From NCBI RefSeq assembly GCF_000802245.2, contig NZ_CP021080.1, forward strand, positions 1,116,001 through 1,180,000: a stretch of 64,000 nucleotides of DNA. The letters run 5' to 3'. Source of the DNA: Streptomyces pluripotens (GTDB lineage: Bacteria > Actinomycetota > Actinomycetes > Streptomycetales > Streptomycetaceae). The position numbers and the translations under genes are program-made. The notes under the pieces are model-generated. The model did not search any database and had not been told where the DNA came from. It was given only the letters and a program-made list of their open reading frames with translations. This document shows, in pieces, positions 23,268 through 31,999 of the stretch. How positions within the stretch are numbered: the first letter of the stretch is position 1; every line of letters starts with the position of its first letter.

Positions 23268-24913
23268 GTGAGGTCCCCCTCGTCGTCGGCCTCGGTGGCG
23301 GCCTCGATGACAGTGTCCGAATCGTTGAGCAGGTACAGGTACTTGTGCGGGTTCTGGGTGAAGTCGGTCGGGGAGACGTCCTCGGGCATGCCCTTCTTCA
23401 GACCCTCGAAGAAGGCGTCAACCCACAGGCCTGGCGGTCGGTCCCGCAGTTTCTGCAGCTCGGGGTCGCTCTCGGGCTCGGGCTCGGGCTGGGACCAGAT
23501 GGTCGGTGTGCCCTCGCGCTCGGCGCGTTCGATGGCGGCTTGTTCGGCGTACCGCTGGCTGAGCGGGGTCTTCACCCGGCTGCGGCGCTGTGGAAGTCCA
23601 CCCGCGGTCCACTCGGTGACCTCGGGGACGTCCTCCTCCATGGAGATCCCGGCGGGGATGCGGGGGCTGGTCGGGCGACGCTTCTTGGGCGGGCGCTTGG
23701 GACCCTCGACGGCACCGAGTTCGGGCTTGGGTACGCCGGTGGCTCCGATGCCGTGCGCGGCACCCACACCCGGCTCGGTGGTGGTCATCACGCGCGGCAC
23801 GATGAGGATCGCACGAACGCCGCCGTAGGCTGAGGCGCGCAGCGAGACCTCCATGTCGAACTGCTTGCAGAGCCGGCCGACGACAGCGAGGCCGAGACGC
23901 GGGTTCTCACCGAGGTTCTGGGCGTCGTCACCCGCCTTGGCGTCCTCGATCATCCGCTCGATGCGGGCGCGGGACTCCTCGTTGAGGCTGACGCCAGCGT
24001 CCTCGATTTCGATGACGATCCCGGTCTGTACCTCAGCAGCGGTGACGTGCACCTTGGTCGAGGGCGGCGAGTAGCGGGTGGCGTTGTCGAGGAGTTCGGC
24101 GGCGGCGTGGATGACCGGCTCGACCGCGGTTCCCTTGATGTTGATGTTGACGATGGAGTTCAGGTCGATGCGGCGGTACTCCAGGATGCGGGACATGGCG
24201 CCGCGCAGCACGCTGTAGAGGGATACCGGCAGCGGCCACTGGCGACCGGGCCGGCCGCCGCCGAGGACCGCGATGGAGTCGGCGAGGCGGCCGATCAGCG
24301 AGGTGCCGTGGTCGAGCCGCAGCAGGTCGTCGAAGACCTCCGGGTTGCGACCGTGGTCCTCCTCCATCTCCCGGAGTTCCCGGGCCTGCTGGTGGACGAT
24401 GGCCTGGACGCGGCGGGCGATGCTGACGAAGGAGCGCTCGGTGGCGTCGCGCATCGAGATTTCGTGATCGGCCCCGCGCAGCGCGACGCGCAGCAACTCG
24501 CGGTACGCCTCGGGCAGCGAGCGCAGCTCGGGATCCATGTCGTAGACGTTGCGCAGCACGTCCCGGAGCACCTCTCCGGCACGCAGCCGGTACAGGCCGG
24601 TGGGCAGGACATCGGTGGCGAAGCGGGTGATCAGCTCGTCATGGGCAGCGAGGCGGTGCTCCAGATACGCCGTGTGACGGGCGTGTTCGGCCTGCGCCTC
24701 GCGGAGCCTGCGTCCGCGGCGAACGGCTTCGGCGCCGGTGGCGAGGACCAGCAGCACGGCCAGGGCCCCGACCGCGCCGACGGCGATCCGGGCCACCGCC
24801 GGTGCAAGGACGACGGCGGCCCCGGTCGCGGCGGCCATCAATATGGCGGGCGGCAACAGCACGCGCGCATAGGGACGTTCACGGCCACCGGGAGGCTTCT
24901 GAACACTCACCAT
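23264..24913 (-). CDS. cvnA: Conservon sensor histidine kinase-like protein
   Basis: A 549-residue membrane protein (RarA/CvnA). Two adjacent membrane helices (about 18-37 and 41-63) leave practically no external loop. A long coiled-coil-prone stretch (70-200) leads to the dimerisation segment with LRLDHGTSLIGR (candidate His202). The HATPase_c domain has the N-box AAELLDNATRYSPPSTKV (271-288) and the G-box ENPRLGLAVVGRL. A charged, Pro-rich tail follows and contains EPEPESDPE. No response regulator is present; signalling goes through CvnB-D instead. ATG 24913 has AGAAGG upstream; the frame is open to 25021 but that part is unlikely to be translated. Confidence 0.9.
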   Translation of the reverse strand: MVSVQKPPGGRERPYARVLLPPAILMAAATGAAVVLAPAVARIAVGAVGALAVLLVLATGAEAVRRGRRLREAQAEHARHTAYLEHRLAAHDELITRFATDVLPTGLYRLRAGEVLRDVLRNVYDMDPELRSLPEAYRELLRVALRGADHEISMRDATERSFVSIARRVQAIVHQQARELREMEEDHGRNPEVFDDLLRLDHGTSLIGRLADSIAVLGGGRPGRQWPLPVSLYSVLRGAMSRILEYRRIDLNSIVNINIKGTAVEPVIHAAAELLDNATRYSPPSTKVHVTAAEVQTGIVIEIEDAGVSLNEESRARIERMIEDAKAGDDAQNLGENPRLGLAVVGRLCKQFDMEVSLRASAYGGVRAILIVPRVMTTTEPGVGAAHGIGATGVPKPELGAVEGPKRPPKKRRPTSPRIPAGISMEEDVPEVTEWTAGGLPQRRSRVKTPLSQRYAEQAAIERAEREGTPTIWSQPEPEPESDPELQKLRDRPPGLWVDAFFEGLKKGMPEDVSPTDFTQNPHKYLYLLNDSDTVIEAATEADDEGDLT

Positions 24914-25846
24914 GGATGCCTTCTGAGACGAATCGGCTGGGTGTCGGGGGAGCTTGCAGGGGGAAGGTTCACGGAACTGTGGGGCGTCGGGGAATGTTTG
25001 GGAACAAGCGCACGAATACACCGCAACTCGGTGCGCCGCGGGCGAGCTTAGTCCGACCGGATCAACGCCGTGTCATATTCGGCAAGCACCTGAAAACGCC
25101 CACACAACGGGAGTACGCTCAGCCTCATTTACACGCTCGGCTTCTCTTCGCACACGCTGGGTGACGGCGGGCGGGCGTGCGAACACCACTCACCGTGAGG
25201 GGTGACGATGGCCCTCTGAACGGGACCGAGCCGGACCGGAGCGATCAGGTGGACCGGACGCCGGTGTCGCCCCGCGCCACGTCAGCCGCCACCCGGACCG
25301 GGCACCCGAACGGGACGTTCCCTTGCCGGTGACAGTGTCCGACTGCCGACAAACGGCTGGGGTGGGTACGTGCGGCCCGGAGCACGGCGAACCGACCCTG
25401 CCGGGCACCCGGCCCGGTCAGGACACCGCTCGCCGGGGTCGTTCGGCCACGGCACAACGGCTCCACGCCGGCACGGCACAGCGTCCCCGGAGCCGCCTCT
25501 CGGCCCGGGGGGTGGGGACGGCAAGGCGCTGACCCGGGAGGGCCGCGAGGGAGCCCCGGTGCGGCACCGGCCGTCCGCTTACGGACACGGCCGGTGCGCG
25601 GGGGCCCGGGGGCCCACCGACACCCCGCCCGTACGCGGGGGCGGCATCACTTTCAGGGGGTACGGAACGTGACTGTGCTGACACCGGACGTCCACCGTCC
25701 GGTGGACGCGCATGCCCCCGTACGCGAGACTTCCGCCGGTGGTGCTTGCCCGGCCGGTTTCGGCGACCGCACCCCGGCGACCCTCCGCGGAAGTCCGCCC
25801 GGCCGCCGGCGGCACCGAGCTCCTAGCAGCCGCCGGTGGCGGCCGG
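24914..25846. other. 933-base stretch between conservon promoter and helicase, no clear gene
   Basis: The left part should contain the conservon promoter; it has AT-richer sequence near 25060-25140. No ORF in either strand has a recognisable product. A GTG-started plus-strand frame at 25671 (VTVLTPDVHRPVDAHAPVRE...) has a fair Shine-Dalgarno but soon becomes Arg/Pro shadow over the helicase 3' end. Two hairpins are present, one strong at 25564-25597 and a smaller one at 25689-25708. The stretch may be a decayed gene or hold a small RNA. Confidence 0.4.
25564..25597. terminator. Strong isolated hairpin (terminator-like)
   Basis: GCACCGGCCGTCCG (25564-25577) pairs with CGGACACGGCCGGTGC (25582-25597) around a CTTA loop, with only a 2-nt bulge (CA). 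It lies about 250 bases past the helicase stop and over 650 bases before the conservon start, with no U-run on either strand. It could end the helicase transcript. Confidence 0.45.
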
Positions 25847-28654
25847 TCACCCCACGGACGAGTAGGCCACCACACCCCGCAGCAACTGGTCCACGGCCTT
25901 GCGCGCTGCCTTGGCCACGGTCGAGCCCTCCGCGGGGGCCGCCGCCGAGATCTGGCCGAGTACGTCGATCACCTGTTTGCACCACCGCACGAAGTCACCC
26001 GCGGGCATCTCCACCTCGCGCAGCACTTCGTCCAGCCCCTTCCCGGAAGCCCACATGTACGCGGCCCAGGCGAACCCGAGATCGGGTTCGCGCTGCCCCA
26101 CGCCTTCGGTCTGGCTGATCCTGAACTCCTCCTCCAGAGCGTCCAGCCGACCCCAGATCCGGACCATCTCGCCCAGCGCGGCCTTCGCCCTACCGGAGGG
26201 CAGTTTGGGCGCCAGCGCGTCATCGCCGACCCGGGCCTCATACACCAAGGCGGAGACGCAAGCGGCGAGTTCAGCCGGACCGAGTCCCTCCCAGACGCCC
26301 TCGCGTAGGCATTCACTGGCCAGCAGGTCGAGTTCGCCGTACAGCCGGGCGAGCCGCCTACCGTGCTCGGTGACCTCGTCACTGCGCAGGTAGTCCAGCT
26401 CGGTCAACAGCGCGACGATCCGGTCGAAGGTGCGCGCGATGGTGTTCGTACGGCCCTCGATCCGCCGCTCCAGCTGCGAGGTGTCGCGCAGCAGCCGGTG
26501 GTAGCGCTCGGCCCAACGGGCGTGGTCTTCACGGTCATTGCAGCCGTGGCACGGATGCGCGCGGATCGCGGTCCGCAGCCGCGCGATCTCGCGGTCGTCG
26601 GCGGCCTGCGACCGCTTCTTGCGGGCCCGCTCCGGCGGAATGTGCCCGGCCTTGGTACGCAGCGCAGAGGCGAGGTCCCTACGGGACTGCGGCGAGCGCG
26701 GGTTGAAGGACTTCGGGATCCGCATCCGGTCCAGCGGCTCCACCGGCACCGGGAAGTCCATCGCTGCCAGCCGCTTCACCTGCCGTTCCGCGGTCAGCAC
26801 CAGCGGGCGCGGACCGTCGTGGTGATCGAACCCGCGATGACCGTTGGACCGGCCGGCGGGCAGGCCGGGGTCGAGCACCAGGGCCAGACCGGCGTACTTG
26901 CCGGTGGGCACGTGGATGACGTCACCAGGCCTCAGCCGCTCCAGGGCGACGGCAGCCTCGGCACGGCGCTGCGCAGCTCCCTGACGGGCCAGCTCCGTCT
27001 CCCGATCCTTCAGCTCGCGGCGCAACCGTGCGTACTCCTCGAAGTCGCCGAGATGGCAGGTCATGGATGCCTTGTAGCCGGACAGCCCCTCTTCGTTGCG
27101 CTGCACCTGGCGTGAGATCCCGACGACCGACCTGTCGGCCTGGAACTGCGCGAAGGACGTCTCCAGCAGTTCGCGCGAGCGGTGCCGTCCGAACTGCTCC
27201 ACCAGGTTGACCGCCATGTTGTACGACGGCTTGAAGCTGGAGCGCAGCGGATACGTGCGCGTGCCCGCGAGGCCGGCGAGGTGCTCGGGGCTCATGCCGC
27301 GCTGCCACAACACGACGGCGTGGCCCTCGATGTCGATGCCACGGCGCCCGGCCCGACCGGTGAGCTGGGTGTACTCGCCGGGCGTGATGTCGGCGTGCTG
27401 CTCGCCGTTCCACTTGACGAGTTTCTCCAGCACCACAGAGCGAGCAGGCATGTTGATGCCGAGCGCGAGGGTCTCGGTGGCGAACACGGCCTTCACCAGG
27501 CCGCGCACGAACAGTTCCTCGACGACCTCCTTGAAGGTCGGCAGCATGCCCGCGTGGTGGGCGGCGATGCCGCGTTCCAGCCCCTCCAGCCACTCGTAGT
27601 AGCCGAGGACGTGCAGGTCCTCGGGCGGGATGGAGGCGGTGCGTTCCTCGACCAGGGCACGGACCCGGTGCCGCGCCTCCTCATCGTTGAGTCTCAGGCC
27701 CGCGTACAGGCACTGCTGGACGGCTGCCTCACAGCCGGCACGGCTGAAGATGAAGGTGATGGCGGGCAGCAGTCCCTCGGCATCCAGGCGCTCGATGACC
27801 TCGGGCCTGCCCGGCGTCCACACGCGTGAACGCTGTCTGCGCTCCCGCTCCCGGTCGGCCTCACGCATCGACCGGCCGCGCCTGCGGTCCTGGTACGACG
27901 GCCGGGTGGCTTCCATGCGGGCCAGGCGGACCAGATCGGGATTGACCGCCTTCTTGTGGCCCTCGCCCTCCTCGAACAGGTCGTACATCCGGCGCCCGGC
28001 CAGCACGTGCTGGAACAGCGGAACGGGCCGGTGCTCGGCGACGATCACCTCGGTGTCGCCGCGGACGGTGTCCAGCCAGTCACCGAACTCCTCGGCGTTG
28101 GACACGGTCGCGGAGAGCGAGACCAGGGTCACCGACTCGGGCAGGTGGATGATGACTTCCTCCCAGACGGCACCGCGAAAACGGTCCGAGAGGTAGTGCA
28201 CCTCGTCCATCACCACGTAGCCGAGGCCGAGCAGGGTCCGCGAGCCGGCGTAGAGCATGTTCCGCAGCACTTCGGTGGTCATCACGATCACCGGGGCGCC
28301 GGAGTTCACACTGTTGTCACCCGTGAGCAGGCCGACCTTTTCGGTGCCGTATCGACGGCACAGATCGGCGTACTTCTGGTTGGACAGCGCTTTGATGGGA
28401 GTGGTGTAGAAGCACTTCCTGCCCTGCTGCAGGGCGAGGTGGACGGCGAACTCGCCCACGATGGTCTTGCCCGAGCCGGTGGGGGCGGCCACCAACACGC
28501 CCTTCCCCGCCTCCAGCGCCTGGCAAGCCTCGATCTGGAACGGGTCGAGGCCGAAGTCATACATCTCGCGGAAGGACGCGAGCGCGGTCGCCTGCTCGGC
28601 TGCCCGCCTGCGGGCCGCTGCATAACGCTCGGCCGGTGAGAGGTCCTCTGTCAT
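25847..28654 (-). CDS. Ski2-like DEAD/DEAH-box RNA helicase (HelY/Mtr4-like)
   Basis: A 935-residue superfamily II helicase. Motif I is APTGSGKT (57-64), Ia TTPIKALSNQKYAD, II DEVH in VVMDEVHYLSDRF, III LSATVSN, V TETLALGINMPA and VI QLTGRAGRRGID. The C-terminal third is the DSHCT-type domain (LARLYGELDLLASECLREGV onward) of Ski2/Mtr4 relatives. It probably remodels RNA in processing or decay. It is encoded upstream of nothing else on its strand and follows tatC, with a hairpin at 28782-28803 between. ATG 28654 is the start; the upstream frame is shadow. Confidence 0.92.
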   Translation of the reverse strand: MTEDLSPAERYAAARRRAAEQATALASFREMYDFGLDPFQIEACQALEAGKGVLVAAPTGSGKTIVGEFAVHLALQQGRKCFYTTPIKALSNQKYADLCRRYGTEKVGLLTGDNSVNSGAPVIVMTTEVLRNMLYAGSRTLLGLGYVVMDEVHYLSDRFRGAVWEEVIIHLPESVTLVSLSATVSNAEEFGDWLDTVRGDTEVIVAEHRPVPLFQHVLAGRRMYDLFEEGEGHKKAVNPDLVRLARMEATRPSYQDRRRGRSMREADRERERRQRSRVWTPGRPEVIERLDAEGLLPAITFIFSRAGCEAAVQQCLYAGLRLNDEEARHRVRALVEERTASIPPEDLHVLGYYEWLEGLERGIAAHHAGMLPTFKEVVEELFVRGLVKAVFATETLALGINMPARSVVLEKLVKWNGEQHADITPGEYTQLTGRAGRRGIDIEGHAVVLWQRGMSPEHLAGLAGTRTYPLRSSFKPSYNMAVNLVEQFGRHRSRELLETSFAQFQADRSVVGISRQVQRNEEGLSGYKASMTCHLGDFEEYARLRRELKDRETELARQGAAQRRAEAAVALERLRPGDVIHVPTGKYAGLALVLDPGLPAGRSNGHRGFDHHDGPRPLVLTAERQVKRLAAMDFPVPVEPLDRMRIPKSFNPRSPQSRRDLASALRTKAGHIPPERARKKRSQAADDREIARLRTAIRAHPCHGCNDREDHARWAERYHRLLRDTSQLERRIEGRTNTIARTFDRIVALLTELDYLRSDEVTEHGRRLARLYGELDLLASECLREGVWEGLGPAELAACVSALVYEARVGDDALAPKLPSGRAKAALGEMVRIWGRLDALEEEFRISQTEGVGQREPDLGFAWAAYMWASGKGLDEVLREVEMPAGDFVRWCKQVIDVLGQISAAAPAEGSTVAKAARKAVDQLLRGVVAYSSVG

Positions 28655-28781
28655 CGTGCTTTCGAGCGTACCGGGCCCCACCGACAACAGGACGATCATT
28701 ATCCGGAACGTGTGCTGATCGACAGGACAGGAGACGACCGGAGGCGCCAACCGACGCGGACACGCGAACGCGAACGCCCCC

Positions 28782-28803
28782 GCCCCGGGACCTCGCCCGG
28801 GGC
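28782..28803 (-). terminator. Hairpin between tatC and the helicase gene
   Basis: GCCCCGGG (28782-28789) and CCCGGGGC (28796-28803) are exact complements with a six-base loop, 45 bases past the tatC stop. There is no U-run. It may end or reduce tatAC transcription before the helicase. Confidence 0.4.
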
Positions 28804-28847
28804 CGGGGCATCGCACAGTCACTCGGTGATGACCGGGTCCCGTCAGG

Positions 28848-29792
28848 TCATGTCACGTCGTCGTAGCCGTTGACCCGGTCGGTGGCGGGGAGCTCGGGCG
28901 CGGCGCCCGCGGTCACGGCCTCCACCTCATCGATGTCCTCGGGGGTGAGGTCCAGCTCGGATGCCTCGTCGTCCCCAAGCGCCCGGTCCTCGCGGCGGGC
29001 CCGACGGCGGTCGTTGAGCAGTGAGAAGGTCACGGCGATGAAGAACAGCGCCCAGATCGGCGCCGCCAGCGCGAGCATGGACATCGGGTCGGCACCAGGT
29101 GTGGCCACGGCCGAGAAGGCGGCGATGCCGACGACCATGCCGCGCCACCAGCCGAGCATGCGGCGGCCGGAGAGGATGCCGGTGAGGTTGAGCATGACGA
29201 GCAGCAGCGGCATCTCGAAGGAGAGGCCGAAGACCACCACCATGCGCGTGACCAGGTCGAGCAGCTTGTCCAGCTCCAGCAGGTTCTCCGCGCCCTGGGG
29301 CGTGAAGTTGATCATCACCTTCGCCGTGGCGGGCAGCACGTTGTAGGCGAGGTATCCGCCCACGAGGAAGAGCGGGAAACCGAGCGTGACGAACGCGTAG
29401 GCGTACTTCTTCTCGTGGCGGTGCAGGCCGGGCGCGACGAACGCCCACAGCTGGTAGAGCCAGATCGGCGCCGCCACCACCACACCGGCGGTCAGCGAGG
29501 CCTTCAGCGCCAGCGTGAAGGGCGTCAGCAGGCCGGTGACCGTGATGTGCGCACAGTGGACGTCTTCTTTGGTCTTCGCCAACTGCCCGAAGGACTGCGC
29601 GCAGCCGACGGATTCCAGCAGCGGCTTGGTGATGAAGTTGATGATGTCCTTGTAGAAGAAGGCCGCCACCACCGTGACCACGATGATCGCCAGGACACCT
29701 TTTGCGAGCCGGTTGCGCAGCTCACGCAAGTGATCCGCGAGCGGCATCCGCCCCTCGGGATCCCTCGCCTCCTTGCGGGCAGACTTGGGCAA
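28848..29792 (-). CDS. tatC: Sec-independent protein translocase TatC
   Basis: A 314-residue polytopic protein with six predicted helices, the twin-arginine signal receptor of the Tat pathway in the cytoplasmic membrane. The family N-terminus MPLADHLRELRNRL is intact, as are FTLALKASLTAGVVVAAPIWLYQLWAF and GLSFEMPLLLVML. The C-terminal cytosolic tail of about 65 residues is acidic. The predicted start is TTG 29792; no ATG or GTG gives the frame, and GAGGATGTGGG provides weak Shine-Dalgarno pairing. It lies 47 bases after tatA. tatB is not in this window. Confidence 0.93.
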   Translation of the reverse strand: MPKSARKEARDPEGRMPLADHLRELRNRLAKGVLAIIVVTVVAAFFYKDIINFITKPLLESVGCAQSFGQLAKTKEDVHCAHITVTGLLTPFTLALKASLTAGVVVAAPIWLYQLWAFVAPGLHRHEKKYAYAFVTLGFPLFLVGGYLAYNVLPATAKVMINFTPQGAENLLELDKLLDLVTRMVVVFGLSFEMPLLLVMLNLTGILSGRRMLGWWRGMVVGIAAFSAVATPGADPMSMLALAAPIWALFFIAVTFSLLNDRRRARREDRALGDDEASELDLTPEDIDEVEAVTAGAAPELPATDRVNGYDDVT

Positions 29793-29839
29793 CCCACATC
29801 CTCATCTCGTGCAGCGGACCGGATGCCCCGGTCCTCGCG

Positions 29840-30124
29840 TCAGCGCTGGGTCGTGTCGGACGGCTCGTTGACCGGACGGGAGCTGGTCACGTCGCCGGGC
29901 GCGGCCTGGATCGTGCGCTGAGCCTGAGCCTGCTCCTCGGTGGGCTGGGAGGAGGTGGTGGACTGCTTGCCGTCGTCCTTCATCGCCTTGGCCTCGCTCT
30001 TGAGGATGCGCGCGGACTTACCGAGCGAACGCGCCATGTCCGGAAGCTTCTTGGAGCCGAACACGAGCACGATCACCAGAACCAGGAGCACCAGGTGCCA
30101 CGGCTCAAGTGCGTTGCGGAACAT
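29840..30124 (-). CDS. tatA: Sec-independent protein translocase TatA
   Basis: A 94-residue protein with one N-terminal membrane helix (about residues 8-22, WHLVLLVLVIVLVFG), the FGSKKLPDMARSLGKS hinge and amphipathic helix, then a polar Gln/Thr-rich tail. These are the hallmarks of TatA, the pore-forming or membrane-thinning component of Tat. It is followed closely by tatC. The 235 bases upstream presumably carry the tatAC promoter. Confidence 0.93.
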   Translation of the reverse strand: MFRNALEPWHLVLLVLVIVLVFGSKKLPDMARSLGKSARILKSEAKAMKDDGKQSTTSSQPTEEQAQAQRTIQAAPGDVTSSRPVNEPSDTTQR

Positions 30125-30359
30125 AAGTCTTCACCTTCTCACTGAGGCGGGGCGGCGGGACATGCTCGACCAGTCGGACAAGCGTCTGACCATTGTGCTG
30201 GCAGCGATCGTAACGCCCCGGGGTGAACGGCTAACAATCCCCGTGCGTACTCCCGCTCTGCGGACCGCGCCTCGTTCTCCGGGCCGCGACCAGCAGCGTA
30301 CCTGGCCGGATGGGCATGGTGACAGGGCGAAGTGACCCAAAACGCACAACATCACACGA

Positions 30360-30554
30360 TCACAGAGTGTCCACGGCCTGGGACGCACGCACGGCCGCCC
30401 GCTCCAGGTCCTCGGCTGCCCTGCTGATGCGGCGCGCGGATTCCGTGACCTGCTGTCCGAGACGCCGCGCCTCTAGGAAGACCCGGACGGCGAGCACCCC
30501 CAGAACGGCGAGACCCAGGAAACCAACGGCTACCGCGAACATCGGCCAGAACAT
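30360..30554 (-). CDS. Small single-pass membrane protein
   Basis: A 64-residue protein with an N-terminal membrane helix (about residues 3-25, PMFAVAVGFLGLAVLGVLAV) and a charged helical remainder with heptad character (RRLGQQVTESARRISRAAED). I recognise only that a protein like this sits between tatA and the pafBC genes in Streptomyces; no function is known to me. It lies 42 bases after the zinc-ribbon-like gene and is likely co-transcribed with it. Confidence 0.75.
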   Translation of the reverse strand: MFWPMFAVAVGFLGLAVLGVLAVRVFLEARRLGQQVTESARRISRAAEDLERAAVRASQAVDTL

Positions 30555-30596
30555 GGCGTCGAGCCTAGACCGTCCCGAGTCGTGGAACGCAGCCGC

Positions 30597-30830
30597 CTAC
30601 ACCGTGGAGTGCAGCCGCAGGGTCCTGACCCCACCGACGGTGAGCAGTTCCACGATGCGCTCGCCGGCCGGCTTGCGGACCACAGCGCCGCACTCCGGGC
30701 AGGTGAAGGAGTAGAACGTGGTCCGGCTGGTGGCGCCGATGGCGAGACGTAACGCGCTGGCCGCGAGCTCGAAGCGGCCCCGGCAGTCCGGGCATCCGGC
30801 CTTGAACACCACGGGGACCACTCTCCTCAT
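30597..30830 (-). CDS. Small zinc-ribbon-like protein
   Basis: A protein of about 77 residues beginning MRRVVPVVFKAGCPDC. Two CxxC knuckles, CPDC and CPEC, are about 40 residues apart and should bind one zinc. It ends GGVRTLRLHSTV. The start is uncertain: ATG 30830, an upstream ATG 30857, or a GTG 12-15 bases further down that follows GAGGAG. The function is unknown. The location between pafC and the small membrane protein suggests co-transcription. Confidence 0.7.
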   Translation of the reverse strand: MRRVVPVVFKAGCPDCRGRFELAASALRLAIGATSRTTFYSFTCPECGAVVRKPAGERIVELLTVGGVRTLRLHSTV

Positions 30831-30939
30831 CCCGGCGAAGGCGGTCGCCACCGTCATCTCGCCGGCACCGGTCACCGGAGACTCGCACAAAGCCCTCGCT
30901 CCTCATTCCTCTGATCGTTCGCCTTCGGGGCGCCGCGGA

Positions 30940-31980
30940 TCAGATCCGCCGGTCGTGCCCGTCGTCCTGCCCGTGCCCGGCCGCCCCCGCCACGCCTGGC
31001 GGTCCTTCGTAGGCCGCCAGTGCCTCGCGAGCCGCTCGGCGGGCACTCTCGGCCAGCTCCGGCGGGGAGACGATCCGGCCGTCGCTGCCGAGCCGGAGCG
31101 CCAGCCGGCGCAGGGAAGCCGGATCAGGTGTACGCAAGGTGATACGCAGTCCGCCGTCGGGAAGCTCATCGGCGTTGTCGTGCGGGTAGTACTCGGCGAC
31201 CCAGCGCCCGCCCGGACCGACTTCGACCACCACCTCCGGGTCTTCGGCGGCCGGCTGCACCAGCCCCTCGGACAGATCACGCAGCTCGACCTCCGGTGGC
31301 GCGGAATGCTCGTCGAGGACCCTGATCTCCGCGACCCGGTCGAGCCGGAAGGTGCGGCGCGCCTCGGAACGGCGGCACCACGCCTCCACATAGGTGTGCC
31401 CGACGCTGACCAGGCGAATCGGGTCGATCTCCCGCTCGGTGACCTCGTCCCGGGCCGGGGAGTAGTAGCGGATCCACAGCCGGCGGCGCTCGGAGATGGC
31501 CCGGTCGACGTCGGCGAAGACCCCGCCCTCGGACTCGAAGGTCACCGACAGGCGGGAACTGGCGCCCGCTGCCTCGCCTGCCGCGGTCTCCACCTTGGCG
31601 GTGGCTCGCAGCAGAGCCTGGCGGTCACCCTCCCGCAGACCCGGCAGGGTCGACACCGCGCGGGCGGCCACCAGCAGGGCGGTGGCCTCGTCGGCGGCGA
31701 GCCGGAGCGGTTCGGCCGCCTCCTCGCCGAGCGCCGCCGGGTTGTGCCACCAGATACGCTCACCGTCGGTGTCGATGTCCAGGAGGTCGCCACCGCGGAA
31801 ACTGGTACCGCACATGGGCAGCAGATCAAGATCGGCGACGAGTTCGTCCTCGGTGATGCCGAAGGCACGCGCGACGTCCGCGATCCGGGCGCCGGGGCGC
31901 TCCCTGAGATAGGTCACCAGGGAGAGCATCCGCCTCGTCTGGTCAATGGCGTTCACGGGCCTGGCCGATTTACCTGCCAT
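30940..31980 (-). CDS. pafC: WYL-domain transcriptional regulator PafC
   Basis: A 346-residue regulator. The N-terminal winged HTH (RMLSLVTYLRERPGARIADVARAF) is followed by a WYL domain (RRLWIRYYSPARDEVTEREID, HTYVEAWCRRSEARRTFRLD) and a C-terminal WCX-type domain. With PafB it forms the activator of the DNA-damage response in mycobacteria, the WYL domain being the proposed ligand sensor. It lies 19 bases downstream of pafB, within the Pup-proteasome neighbourhood, as in other actinobacteria. Confidence 0.92.
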   Translation of the reverse strand: MAGKSARPVNAIDQTRRMLSLVTYLRERPGARIADVARAFGITEDELVADLDLLPMCGTSFRGGDLLDIDTDGERIWWHNPAALGEEAAEPLRLAADEATALLVAARAVSTLPGLREGDRQALLRATAKVETAAGEAAGASSRLSVTFESEGGVFADVDRAISERRRLWIRYYSPARDEVTEREIDPIRLVSVGHTYVEAWCRRSEARRTFRLDRVAEIRVLDEHSAPPEVELRDLSEGLVQPAAEDPEVVVEVGPGGRWVAEYYPHDNADELPDGGLRITLRTPDPASLRRLALRLGSDGRIVSPPELAESARRAAREALAAYEGPPGVAGAAGHGQDDGHDRRI

Positions 31981-31999
31981 GGTTCTGTTCCGCTCCCCC

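Noticed and set aside
24047..25051. 334-residue plus-strand frame opposite cvnA
   Set aside because: It is the antisense shadow of the conservon kinase, with Gly/Val/Arg-biased translation and no start signals.
25671..26118. Plus-strand GTG frame starting VTVLTPDVHRPVDAH with a fair Shine-Dalgarno
   Set aside because: After about 40 residues it turns into Arg/Pro-rich shadow antisense to the helicase C-terminus. No domain is recognisable. Kept only as a possible remnant in the gap description.
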